Shown: positions 16,438 through 24,852 of the stretch, piece after piece
Layout of the letters: each line of letters begins with the position of its first letter
How positions within the stretch are numbered: position 1 is the stretch's first letter
Source of the DNA: Microbacterium sp. LCT-H2
Lineage (GTDB): Bacteria; Actinomycetota; Actinomycetes; Actinomycetales; Microbacteriaceae
DNA length: 64,000 bases
Assembly: GCF_001866135.1 (NCBI RefSeq)
Contig: NZ_MODW01000007.1
Span: forward strand, 39,660-103,659
Reading direction: 5' to 3'
Notes under the pieces: generated by a model
What the model was told of the DNA's origin: nothing
What the model saw: the letters and a program-made list of their open reading frames with translations, nothing else
Database searches by the model: none
Made by a program: the position numbers and the translations under genes

Positions 16438-17937
16438 GTGTCCGACACCCCCGCCCCCCGCCCCGACCCGCTCCGCAGCGCCGCGCTCGCCGCGGATCTG
16501 GACGACGCCGACCTCCGCTCCGAGCCCCTGCGTCGCCTCTGGGGAGAGGAGGCGGACGATGCCCTGGGCCGTGGCCTGCGGGAGCCCATCCTGCGGGCGA
16601 TCGCCGGGGACGAGGGCGTGCTCGCGACCCTCGGGCGGCTCCTGGTGCTCGGGCTTCCGCAGCCCCGAGCGGCGGTGGAGCGTGCCCTGCCCACCCTCGG
16701 CGTGGCCGGTCTGGAGGCGCTGGGCCTGGCGACGATCGACGCCGACTCCGTGACTCCGATCGCGCTGCTGCGCCCGCAGTCGTTCGTCGACGAGGACGGC
16801 GTCGGGGAGTGGTGGATCGCGAGCGATCTCGACGAGGTCGCCCTCGACGGCCCGCTGCCCGCCGATCACGTGCTCGGTGTGGGCGGCGCCTCCCGCACGC
16901 TCGCCGAGACGGTCGTGCCGCTCGCGGTGGACCGTGCGCTCGACCTCGGCACGGGCTGCGGCATCCAGGCGCTCCTCGTCGCTCGGCGCGCCGGCCGGGT
17001 CGTCGCCACCGATGTCTCTCGCCGCGCCCTCGCCTACGCCGCGTTGAACGCGCAGCTCAACGGGGTCACGAACATCGAGTTCCGTCACGGGAGCATGTTC
17101 GAGCCGGTCGCCGGGGAGGCGTTCGACCTCATCGTCTCGAACCCGCCGTTCGTGATCACGCCCCGCACGGAGGGGGTGCCCGCCTACGAGTATCGCGACG
17201 GCGGACTCGTCGGAGACGCGCTGGTCGAGCAGTTCGTGCGCACGGCACCGGCCCACCTCACCCCCGGCGGCATCGCCCAGCTTCTCGGCAACTGGGAGTC
17301 CCGCACGGGGATCACGGGCCTCGCCCGGCTGGACGCGTGGGTGCCCGCGGACCTCGATCTGTGGGTGGTGGAGCGGGAGGAGCTGTCGCCCCTCGCGTAC
17401 GCGGAGCTGTGGATCAGGGACGGCGGCATCACACCGCGCGATGCCGCGTTCACTCCGCTGCTGACCGCGTGGCTCGACGACTTCGCCGCGCGGGGCGTGA
17501 CCGCGATCGGCTTCGGCTACGTGCTGCTCCGCCGCGGGCAGGGGGAGCCGCTGCGGCGGTCGGAGCGGATCTCGCAGCCCGTGGCGAACGTGGGGGCGGC
17601 GCTCGGCCTCGGCCTCACGGCCCACGATGCGCTCGCCGACGGACTGCCCGACACGCTCGTCGTGGCCCCCGACGTCACGGAGGCGCGTCACCTGCTCCCC
17701 GGCAACGACGACCCGAGCGTGATCGAGCTGCGTCAGGGCGGCGGGTTCGCGCGGACGGTCGCGGTGGACCCGGCGCTGGCCGGGTTCGTCGGCGCCTGCG
17801 ACGGGGAACTCCAGGTGCTGCAGATCGCCCCCGCTCTCGCCGACCTCTTCGAGGTGCCCTTCGCGCAGCTCTGGGCGGAGCTCGAGCCGCGCATCCGAGG
17901 ACTCGTGCTCGACGGCTTCCTCCTCCCGGGGGAATAG
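16438..17937 (+). CDS. Class I SAM-dependent methyltransferase
   Basis: This 499-residue protein has three parts: an N-terminal winged-helix-like region (about 1-130, VLATLGRLLVLGLPQPRAAVERAL), a central Rossmann methyltransferase (ALDLGTGCGIQALLVARRAGRV, VATDVSRRALAYAALNAQLN) with the N6-adenine/N5-glutamine-type motif VSNPPFVI, and an unassigned C-terminal domain. NPPF suggests methylation of an amide or exocyclic amine, possibly on rRNA or a protein. GTG at 16438 follows a -10 at leaderless spacing; GTG at 16429 would add three residues and overlaps that hexamer. It is divergent from the DUF6049 gene. Confidence 0.85.
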   Translation: MSDTPAPRPDPLRSAALAADLDDADLRSEPLRRLWGEEADDALGRGLREPILRAIAGDEGVLATLGRLLVLGLPQPRAAVERALPTLGVAGLEALGLATIDADSVTPIALLRPQSFVDEDGVGEWWIASDLDEVALDGPLPADHVLGVGGASRTLAETVVPLAVDRALDLGTGCGIQALLVARRAGRVVATDVSRRALAYAALNAQLNGVTNIEFRHGSMFEPVAGEAFDLIVSNPPFVITPRTEGVPAYEYRDGGLVGDALVEQFVRTAPAHLTPGGIAQLLGNWESRTGITGLARLDAWVPADLDLWVVEREELSPLAYAELWIRDGGITPRDAAFTPLLTAWLDDFAARGVTAIGFGYVLLRRGQGEPLRRSERISQPVANVGAALGLGLTAHDALADGLPDTLVVAPDVTEARHLLPGNDDPSVIELRQGGGFARTVAVDPALAGFVGACDGELQVLQIAPALADLFEVPFAQLWAELEPRIRGLVLDGFLLPGE

Positions 17938-17965
17938 TCGCGGCTTCCATGCGTTCGAATACACC

Positions 17966-19024
17966 ATGAAGGCTTTCGGATTCCTCTCGTTCGGTCACTA
18001 CGCCGACGTGCCCGGCTCGGCCACCCGCACTGCGGGCGACATGCTGAAGCAGACCATCGAGATCGCGGAGGGCGCCGACGAGCTCGGCGTCAACGGCGCC
18101 TACGTGCGGGTGCACCACTGGGCTCGCCAGGCGGCGTCCCCGATGCCGCTGCTGACGGCCATGGCCGCGCGCACCGAGCGGATCGAGGTCGGGACCGGCG
18201 TGATCGACATGCGCTACGAGAACCCGTTCCAGTTCGCGGAGGAGGCGGCCGCGCTCGACCTCATCGCGGACGGGCGCATCGCGCTCGGCGTGAGCCGTGG
18301 GTCACCCGAGACGGCGCTGCGCGGCTACGAGACCTTCGGTTTCCGCGACGAGGAGGACCCGGAGCGCGGCAGCGTGCTCGCGCGGGAGAAGTTCGAGATC
18401 TTCCTGCGGGCCATCGACGGCGAGCGACTCGCCCCCGGCGACCCCCGGATGGTGGGCGCGGGACAATACCTCGCGATCGAGCCGCAGTCGCCCACGCTGC
18501 GTGATCACATCTGGTGGGGCTCGGGTTCGCGCGCCACGGCCGAGGAGACCGGACGCCAGGGGCTCAACATGATGAGCTCGACGCTCGTGACCGAGGCCAC
18601 GGGGCAGCCGTTCCACGAGCTGCAGCGCGAGCAGATCGAGCTGTTCCGCTCCGCCTACCGTGACGCCGGCCACACCGGGTCGCCGCGGGTGTCGGTCAGC
18701 CGCAGTGTGTTCCCGCTCGTGTCGGACATGGACCGCGCCTACTTCGGGCTGCGCAGCGAGGAGAACGCCGACCAGATCGGCATCATCGACGGGTTCCGCT
18801 CCACGTTCGGCAAGACCTACGCCGCGGAGCCCGATGTGCTCATCGAGCAGCTCCGAAAGGACGAGGCCGTCATGGCCGCCGACACCCTCATGCTGACGAT
18901 CCCGAACCAGCTCGGGCCGGAGTACAATCTCCACGTGCTCGAGGCGTTCGCGGAGCACGTGGCGCCGGCCCTCGGCTGGAAGCCCAACACGGAGGGTCCG
19001 GTCCAGGGCGACCCCGTGGCCTGA
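17966..19024 (+). CDS. LLM-class flavin-dependent oxidoreductase
   Basis: This 352-residue TIM-barrel protein is of the luciferase-like monooxygenase type. Visible features are the N-terminal FGFLSFGHYADV, the barrel strand IEVGTGVIDMRYENPFQFAEEAAALD, LIADGRIALGVSRGSPE, and IWWGSGSRATAEETGRQGLNMM. Such enzymes use FMNH2 or F420. The substrate cannot be predicted. It starts 28 nt after the methyltransferase stop on the same strand. Confidence 0.85.
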   Translation: MKAFGFLSFGHYADVPGSATRTAGDMLKQTIEIAEGADELGVNGAYVRVHHWARQAASPMPLLTAMAARTERIEVGTGVIDMRYENPFQFAEEAAALDLIADGRIALGVSRGSPETALRGYETFGFRDEEDPERGSVLAREKFEIFLRAIDGERLAPGDPRMVGAGQYLAIEPQSPTLRDHIWWGSGSRATAEETGRQGLNMMSSTLVTEATGQPFHELQREQIELFRSAYRDAGHTGSPRVSVSRSVFPLVSDMDRAYFGLRSEENADQIGIIDGFRSTFGKTYAAEPDVLIEQLRKDEAVMAADTLMLTIPNQLGPEYNLHVLEAFAEHVAPALGWKPNTEGPVQGDPVA

Positions 19025-19122
19025 TCCGGCACGGCGGTCCGGCTCTTGACAGCGGCCGCGCGACGACCGACGCTGGGGACGGCGCGCCGACTGGCGCCCG
19101 TCCCTACTGCTTCGGAGGCACC

Positions 19123-19773
19123 ATGACCCGCGTGCGCGTCGACCTCAACATCACCCTCGACGGCTTCGCCACGACGACCGACCAGACGCCGGAGAACCCC
19201 TTTGGCGAGGACTGGGGACGCCTCACCGCGGCCTACACGGCGACCCGCACCTTCCAGGAGCGCGTCTTCCACGACACGAGCGGTGCGGGCACCACCGGGG
19301 TGGACGAGAAGTACGCGGCGCAGTACTTCCAAGGCATCGGCGCCGAGATCATGGGGGCCGGGATGTTCGGGCTCCACGCGAACCCGGACGACCCGGAGTG
19401 GCGCGGCTGGTGGGGCGAGGAGCCGCCGTTCGAGGTGCCGGTGTTCGTCCTCACCCACACGCCGCGACCGCCGATCGAGTTCGCGAACGGCACGAGCTTC
19501 CGCTTCCTCTCCGCGACCCCGGAGGAGGCGCTGCGGGAAGCCGTGGCCGTGGCCGGAGGGCGTGACGTGCGCGTCGGCGGCGGGGCGACGACGGTCCGCG
19601 AGTTCCTGCGCGCCGGGCTCGTCGACGACCTGCACGTGGGCATCACCCCCATCCTCACCGGCAGCGGCATCCGGCTCTGGGACGACCTGCGGGGCCTCGA
19701 GGCCGGCTATCGCGTGACGTCCGAGGTCGCGGAGTCCGGGGTGACTCACATCACGTTCTCCCGCGCGGACTGA
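19123..19773 (+). CDS. RibD C-terminal/dihydrofolate reductase-like protein (first copy)
   Basis: This 216-residue NADPH-dependent reductase-like protein begins VRVDLNITLDGFATTTD, followed later by VPVFVLTHTPRPPIEF, the nucleotide-binding VAGGRDVRVGGGATTVREFL, and VDDLHVGITPILTGSGIRLWDDL. These are the RibD-C family landmarks. A GGAGG site precedes the ATG. A second, divergent copy lies at 33025-33594. The physiological substrate is unknown. Confidence 0.85.
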   Translation: MTRVRVDLNITLDGFATTTDQTPENPFGEDWGRLTAAYTATRTFQERVFHDTSGAGTTGVDEKYAAQYFQGIGAEIMGAGMFGLHANPDDPEWRGWWGEEPPFEVPVFVLTHTPRPPIEFANGTSFRFLSATPEEALREAVAVAGGRDVRVGGGATTVREFLRAGLVDDLHVGITPILTGSGIRLWDDLRGLEAGYRVTSEVAESGVTHITFSRAD

Positions 19774-19786
19774 GGCTCCGGCGCGC

Positions 19787-19836
19787 GGTCGCAGAGTTGC
19801 ACCGGGGTCGCGGGAACTCCCGGAAACCCTGCGACC
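19787..19836. repeat. Palindromic sequence between convergent genes
   Basis: GGTCGCAG at 19787 and CTGCGACC ending at 19836 form an 8-bp inverted repeat around a GC-rich centre. It lies between two convergent stops and may act as a bidirectional terminator or be a REP-like element. Confidence 0.45.
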
Positions 19837-19854
19837 TCGTGCGGAAATGCGATC

Positions 19855-21612
19855 TCAGAGCGGAGGGCCGAACAGCTCCTCGCCGTGCTCGTGGAGGATC
19901 CGGTACGCGTCGGCGAAGGTCTCCGGTTCCTTCTCGCCCGGCGCGCCGTACCGGGCGAGAAGGAGCCCGAGGAGGCCGCGGGCGGGAGGAGTGAGCGGCT
20001 TGAGGTGATCCGCCTCGTTCGGCTGCGGGGTGCCGCCCTCGGGGTTCGGCGGGGTGTACGCGGGCGTGGTCACGGGCCAGTCGGCCGGGTGCCGCGGCTT
20101 GTCGAGGTTCACGACGTTGAGCAGCGTGTTGGCCGACTGATCGCGGTCGTTCAGCGGCTCCAGGCCGTGCAGGCGCGACAGCGTGGCCGTGACCGATCCG
20201 TGGTGCATCTCGTCGTGGATGATCGTGCCGCGCCGCGTGTACGCCGACACCGCGATCGCCGGGACACGACAGCCGAGCCGGTCGAACGTGAAGCCCATCT
20301 CCCCGGCGCCGGTGTCCTTCGTGGGTTTCGTGGCTGCGGGTGGCGGCACGTGGTCGTAACAGCCCCCGTGCTCGTCGAACGTGATGAGCAGCAGCGTGTT
20401 CACGGCGTTCGAGCCACCGGGCGTCGCGCTCGTGCGCACGGCCTCGTAGACGTCGTGGATGAGCCGATCGCCCGCCCGCACATCGGAGATGGCGCTGTCG
20501 TACACAGGCTCGCCGTCGACCACGCTCGCCCGCGGCTTCCCGAACGGCGGATGGAAGTCGTTGTGGTCGTAGACCATTCGCGGCTCGATGAATGCGTACG
20601 CCGGGAGGGTGCCGTTCTTCGCGTCGGCGTAGAAATCCTCCATCGTGCCGAAATGATCCGTGCGCCAGTACTTCTCCAGCACCGCCGCATGCAGCATCCC
20701 CGTGAACGAGACGAGCTGGAGTTCGTCGATGTAGATCCGCCAGCTCACCTTCCGGTCTTCCAGGCGGTTGAACACGGTCGGCGCGGCTGGGGCGTCGAGC
20801 CACTTCCGGTAGCCGCCGCCGGCCTGGTTCGTCACGAAGCCGTGCGAGGTCGACGCATGGAAGAAGGAGCGGTTGCAGAAGGTTTGGGAGGGCACCCCGG
20901 CGTACCAGTGGTCGAACACGGCGAACTCGGCGGCGAGGGTCGAGAGCACCGGGAGCATCTCCGGGGAGAACGAGCCCATGATGTGCCGCGCCTCGTCCAG
21001 GCCCGGCTCCTTCCCGTCCCGCAGCCGGCGGAAGTTGATGATGTAGTCCTTGAGGAAGCCGGACATCGTCGCCTTCTCGCCATGGGTGGGGGCGTTGAAG
21101 GGCGTGGTCATCTGGTCGACGAACAGGTCGGCGTTGGTCTTCGGGTCGACGGTGCCGAAGATCTGCGTGTTGACGTGCGGGTACTCCTCACCCGGGTCCG
21201 GATCGGGGAGGCTCATGATGCGGTCGGTGTCGCCCCGGTAGACGTGCGCCTCCACGACCGTGCCGTCCGGGGCGGTGTTGCTGTACGAGCCGAAGTCGAG
21301 CCCCTCGAACGTCTCGCCCTGCGGCACATTCTGCTTCGTGTAGAGGTAGCCGAGGAGGTTGTCGAACGAACGGTTCTCGCCCATCACGACGACGAGGTGG
21401 TCGAAGCCCGGCTCGCTGCGCGGAGTGAGGGCGGCGAAGGGATCCGGATCGTCGGCGAAGCCGTCCCGTCCCCCGGCGACGGAGGCCCCGATCGCCGCCC
21501 CTCCCGCTCCTCCGATCACCGCTCCCGCCAGGGCTGCGCCGCCCGCGGCGAGGAATCCGCGCCGGGAGGGGTCGCGGGGAGGGGCGTCGGAGGGGCTGTC
21601 GGCGTCGACCAT
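19855..21612 (-). CDS. Tat-exported phospholipase C-type phosphoesterase
   Basis: This 585-residue protein has a twin-arginine signal (DPSRRGFLAAGGAALAGAVI) and the phosphoesterase family core: FDHLVVVMGENRSFDNLLGY at the start of the domain, MGSFSPEMLPVLSTLAAEFAV, FDHWYAGVPSQTFCNRSFF, VYDHNDFHPPFGKP, and LLLITFDEHGGCYDHVPPP with the metal-binding DEHGG. It resembles bacterial phospholipase C/acid phosphatase AcpA proteins that release phosphate or diacylglycerol outside the cell. The nearby purple acid phosphatase (22047-24608) suggests extracellular phosphate scavenging, though no Pho box was identified. Confidence 0.88.
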   Translation of the reverse strand: MVDADSPSDAPPRDPSRRGFLAAGGAALAGAVIGGAGGAAIGASVAGGRDGFADDPDPFAALTPRSEPGFDHLVVVMGENRSFDNLLGYLYTKQNVPQGETFEGLDFGSYSNTAPDGTVVEAHVYRGDTDRIMSLPDPDPGEEYPHVNTQIFGTVDPKTNADLFVDQMTTPFNAPTHGEKATMSGFLKDYIINFRRLRDGKEPGLDEARHIMGSFSPEMLPVLSTLAAEFAVFDHWYAGVPSQTFCNRSFFHASTSHGFVTNQAGGGYRKWLDAPAAPTVFNRLEDRKVSWRIYIDELQLVSFTGMLHAAVLEKYWRTDHFGTMEDFYADAKNGTLPAYAFIEPRMVYDHNDFHPPFGKPRASVVDGEPVYDSAISDVRAGDRLIHDVYEAVRTSATPGGSNAVNTLLLITFDEHGGCYDHVPPPAATKPTKDTGAGEMGFTFDRLGCRVPAIAVSAYTRRGTIIHDEMHHGSVTATLSRLHGLEPLNDRDQSANTLLNVVNLDKPRHPADWPVTTPAYTPPNPEGGTPQPNEADHLKPLTPPARGLLGLLLARYGAPGEKEPETFADAYRILHEHGEELFGPPL

Positions 21613-21621
21613 GCCGCGATC

Positions 21622-21870
21622 CTACGACCGTCCCCTCCGAAATCGTCCCGTTCTGGGTTCGCGATCTCGGGTGAGTGCGTCGATCCAGATGTCGGCGTAG
21701 TCGTTGGCGCCGCTCTGGATGCCGGTCACACGCGGGGTCGGCGACGTTCCCACGGAGACCGTCGGTGTCGGATCGGACGCGGTCTCGACCTGGACGCACG
21801 CTGTCAGTGCCATAGCGAGGAAGATGACGGCGCCGGTGAGAGCGGAGGCGCGGCGGAGAGACCGGTGCAT
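21622..21870 (-). CDS. Small predicted lipoprotein
   Basis: This 82-residue product has a basic start, a hydrophobic signal (LTGAVIFLAMALTAC) with lipobox LTAC, and a Thr/Pro/Ser-rich spacer. The end (ANDYADIWIDALTRDREPRTG) has no family I know. It stops 9 nt before the phosphoesterase start on the same strand. The short, charged tail could mean a truncated gene. Confidence 0.55.
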   Translation of the reverse strand: MHRSLRRASALTGAVIFLAMALTACVQVETASDPTPTVSVGTSPTPRVTGIQSGANDYADIWIDALTRDREPRTGRFRRGRS

Positions 21871-21900
21871 GACGCGAGCCTAGAGCGAGGATGCCTGGCC

Positions 21901-21986
21901 GTGCACGACTTCGGAGATTCGTATCGACGCGCCGGGGCCGCCCCTCCGGGTGCGGGGTGTCGGCCGAGAACTCCGAAGTCGTGCAC
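21901..21986. repeat. 86-bp palindromic repeat, copy 1
   Basis: Perfect 16-bp inverted ends (GTGCACGACTTCGGAG at 21901-21916 and its complement at 21971-21986) enclose a 54-bp GC-rich middle. A related copy of the same length and orientation is at 24726-24811. Confidence 0.8.
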
Positions 21987-22046
21987 GCGAGGGACGGCAC
22001 GGGCGCCGCCGAGAGACCGGCGGCGCCCGTGGAGGGAGGGAACCGG

Positions 22047-24608
22047 TTACGCGGCTTCCGTCGTCTCGACCTCCGCGGTCGCACGGCGGCGACGCAGGGC
22101 GAACAGGCCGAGGCCGGCGGCGAGCAGCACGATGGCCCCGATGACGAACGGCATGCTGTCGGCGCCCGTCGTCGCGAGGTCGCCGTCGGTTGCGCCACCC
22201 GAGCCGTTCTCGCCGGGGACGACCGCTCCGCCACCGGCCGCCGAGGTGACGGTGAGGGAGGCCGTCACCTCGGTGCCGTCGGGGAGGATCACGGCGAGCG
22301 TGTGCGTTCCCGCCGGAGTTCCGGCGGGAATGGTGACAATGCGCGAGAACGTGCCGTCGGCCGCGACCGTGACCGTGCCGAGGGACACCGGGTCGGATCG
22401 CAGCTCGAGGGCGACCTCGGCGCCGGCCGCGAAGCCGCCGCCCGACACCGCGAGAGTGCCCCCGGCCACGACCGAGGATGCGCCGAGCTCCACCGTCGCC
22501 GGCTTCTCGGGCTCCGGCTCCTCCGTGACCGGCGGGGTGACGCCGGCCTCGGTGACCCACTTCTCGCCGGCGTCCGACTTCGTCACGGTGAACGTGTCGT
22601 ACACGGCACCGACGGGGAGGTCCGTCGTGGCGTCCGGCTGCTTCTCGGCCAGATACGACCGGTAGACGAGCTGGTTCTTTGAGACGTCGATCACCTGGTA
22701 CGTCGTCACGCCCTGACCGCGCAGCACCTGGGTGGCGCCGTTGTTGGTCCAGACGTTCTTCTCGGCGGTCTCCAGGTCGTAGTGCTTCGCGCCGGAGTTG
22801 GAGACCACGTAGACCGGTCCCGTGGTGAGGCCGGGGGTCTCGGTCGCATCCGTGTTCACGTAGCCGCGGGCGTACGTGTGGTCGTGGCCCATGAGCACGA
22901 GGTCGATGTCGTTGCGCTGGAACACCGGCAGCCACTCGGCGCGGAGCACCGGCTCGTCACGACCGGCCGAGGCCGAGAAGACCGGCTGGTGGAAGGTGAC
23001 GACGTTCCACTTCGACGGGCTGTTCTGCAGCAGCAGGTCGAGCCAGGCGGCCTGGAAGCGCGTCCACAGGGTGGCGATCTGCGACGACGGGCACTCCGCC
23101 CCCGTGCAGGACGGGAGCCCGGCCGGGGTGAGGAAGGTCGTGTCGCGGGTCGCGTTCAGGGTGATGAAACGGACGCCTTGGTAGTCGGTGTAGTACGCGG
23201 TCTCGGCGGCGAACGAGCTCCAGTGATCGAAGAACGCGCGGTATTGCTGCGCGACGGCGGAGTCGCCCTTCGCGAGGTTCGCCAGCTCGCCGATGGAGCT
23301 CGTCGACGGGTTGTTGTGCGGGTACTCGAATGCGGCCTTCCAGGCCGTGAGCAGCTTGTCGCCGGAATACTCGTGGTTGCCCGGAGCGGCCATCACGTTG
23401 GTGCGGACGGCCGAGTCCTTCATGCCCTTGAACCAGTTGACCCACTCGTTCTCGTTGCTGGAGGTGTTGATCAGGTCGCCGGCGTGCACGGAGCCGATCG
23501 ACCGGGGAGCCTGCGCCTCGGCCTGCTTCACGACGCTCGGCCATGTGGTGTCGAGACCGATCTGGGCATCGCCGTAGTAGATGAACTGGAAGTCGCTCGC
23601 CTTCGGGTCGGCGGTGCGGAACTCGTACCAGTCGCTCCAGCTCCCGGGGAGGCCCACCCGGTAGCGGTAGGCGGTCGCGGGGGTGAGGTCGGTGACCGTG
23701 GCCGAGAAGTGCTTGTTCGGGTTGCCGTTCACCACTCCGGCGTCGTAGGCATCGACCGTGCGGGTGTCCCCGCCGGACGCGAGGCCGATCTCGACCTGGC
23801 CGACCGTGTGCGACGCGTCGCCGGCGAGCCAGGAGAACGACTGCGACACCTCCGGCTTCTCGGTCGGGGTGAGGATGACGCGAGTCGGCGGGGCGACGAC
23901 GGGGGTGCCAGGATCGGAGGCCTTCACGAGGGTGAGCGACGACATGTCGAAGTAGATGTCGGAGCTCGACGCGCGGTCCTGGAACAGCGACACGGCGATC
24001 GTGTTCGTGCCGTCGCGGAGCAGGTCGCCCTCGGCGCTGAACGTGCTGGTCAGCGGGTCGCCGTTGGAGTCGCCGGCGTACTCGACGTTGGTGGTGTCGG
24101 TGATCCGGCCGTCGACGTAGCGGGCCACTTCTTCGCCGTTGATCCACACGATGAGCGCGTCGTCGAAGGTGACGGTGCTCTGCAGGACGGCGACCTGCTC
24201 GGCGACGCCGGCCTCCAACTCGAATGTCGTACGGAAGAAGTAGGTCGGGACCGTCGGGGCCGCCGAGCCGTCGAGGTAGTGGTTGAGGAGCGTCTTCGGG
24301 GTGTGCGGCCCGACGGGGGCGAGCGTACCGCTCTTGGCCCCGAAGCTCCCGGGCGCGGTCTTCCACGCGCTGTCGTCGTAGGCGGGCAGGGTCCAGTCGC
24401 GCAGCGCGGCTGGGGCCGGTGACGGGTCGGAGCCGTCGTCGAGATAGTGCCAGGGCGTGTCGCCGGTGACGAGCGATCCAGTCGGCACTTCGGGGTCGGG
24501 CGCGGCGAGGGCCGCGGGGGCGACGACGGCGCCGCCGAGCACGGCGAGCAGCGCGACGGACGTCAGTCCGCGACGCCGCCACCGCACCGCAGGGGTGGGG
24601 GAGGTCAT
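22047..24608 (-). CDS. Wall-anchored purple acid phosphatase-type metallophosphoesterase
   Basis: This 853-residue surface protein starts with a signal peptide ending PAALA. An N-terminal beta-sandwich of about 210 residues and a purple acid phosphatase N-terminal-like fibronectin domain (TRVILTPTEKPEVSQSFSWL) follow. The catalytic domain carries FIYYGDAQIG, HAGDLINTSSNENEW, MAAPGNHEYSGD, TFHQPVFSAS and VLMGHDHTYARGY, the dinuclear-metal ligands of this family. An Ig-like repeat, LATTG (class E sortase-type LAxTG), a membrane segment and RRRRA close the protein. It probably releases phosphate from organic esters at the surface. Two 86-bp repeats flank it. Confidence 0.9.
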   Translation of the reverse strand: MTSPTPAVRWRRRGLTSVALLAVLGGAVVAPAALAAPDPEVPTGSLVTGDTPWHYLDDGSDPSPAPAALRDWTLPAYDDSAWKTAPGSFGAKSGTLAPVGPHTPKTLLNHYLDGSAAPTVPTYFFRTTFELEAGVAEQVAVLQSTVTFDDALIVWINGEEVARYVDGRITDTTNVEYAGDSNGDPLTSTFSAEGDLLRDGTNTIAVSLFQDRASSSDIYFDMSSLTLVKASDPGTPVVAPPTRVILTPTEKPEVSQSFSWLAGDASHTVGQVEIGLASGGDTRTVDAYDAGVVNGNPNKHFSATVTDLTPATAYRYRVGLPGSWSDWYEFRTADPKASDFQFIYYGDAQIGLDTTWPSVVKQAEAQAPRSIGSVHAGDLINTSSNENEWVNWFKGMKDSAVRTNVMAAPGNHEYSGDKLLTAWKAAFEYPHNNPSTSSIGELANLAKGDSAVAQQYRAFFDHWSSFAAETAYYTDYQGVRFITLNATRDTTFLTPAGLPSCTGAECPSSQIATLWTRFQAAWLDLLLQNSPSKWNVVTFHQPVFSASAGRDEPVLRAEWLPVFQRNDIDLVLMGHDHTYARGYVNTDATETPGLTTGPVYVVSNSGAKHYDLETAEKNVWTNNGATQVLRGQGVTTYQVIDVSKNQLVYRSYLAEKQPDATTDLPVGAVYDTFTVTKSDAGEKWVTEAGVTPPVTEEPEPEKPATVELGASSVVAGGTLAVSGGGFAAGAEVALELRSDPVSLGTVTVAADGTFSRIVTIPAGTPAGTHTLAVILPDGTEVTASLTVTSAAGGGAVVPGENGSGGATDGDLATTGADSMPFVIGAIVLLAAGLGLFALRRRRATAEVETTEAA

Positions 24609-24725
24609 GTCTGTCCTTCGTGGGTGGGTGTCCGTGCTCAGCCGCACGGGGCGTCCCCAGCCCAGCGGAGGCGGATGACGGAGGTCTGACATCGAGGCGA
24701 CCGGGAGGTGAACGGGGGTGCGGGC

Positions 24726-24811
24726 GGGCACAGCTTCGGAGATCGCCCGAGACACGCCGGGGGTATCGGCTCGGAGCCGGCGCGTCGGCCGGAGGCTCCG
24801 AAGTCGTGCCC
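24726..24811. repeat. 86-bp palindromic repeat, copy 2
   Basis: GGGCACAGCTTCGGAG (24726-24741) and CTCCGAAGTCGTGCCC (24796-24811) are inverted ends of an element that aligns without length change to 21901-21986 (shared ACGCCGGGG and GTCGGCCG in the middle). It lies just upstream of cca. Confidence 0.8.
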
Positions 24812-24839
24812 GGTCCGGGAGGGGTGGAAAGCGGGCCGG

Positions 24840-24845
24840 TACGCT
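24840..24845 (+). promoter_or_regulatory. -10 hexamer for a leaderless cca start
   Basis: TACGCT, 7 nt, then ATG at 24853. No SD is present, so transcription probably starts at the initiation codon. Confidence 0.55.
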
Positions 24846-24852
24846 GGAACCC

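Noticed and set aside
16333..17967. Upstream extension of the DUF6049 open frame
   Set aside because: It reads as low-complexity Arg/Glu/His sequence opposite a clear methyltransferase; a signal peptide and SD mark the true start at 16332.
19885..22665. 926-codon plus-strand open frame
   Set aside because: It spans three opposite genes (phosphoesterase, lipoprotein, part of the phosphatase), and its Val/Arg/Glu bias is that of an antisense shadow.
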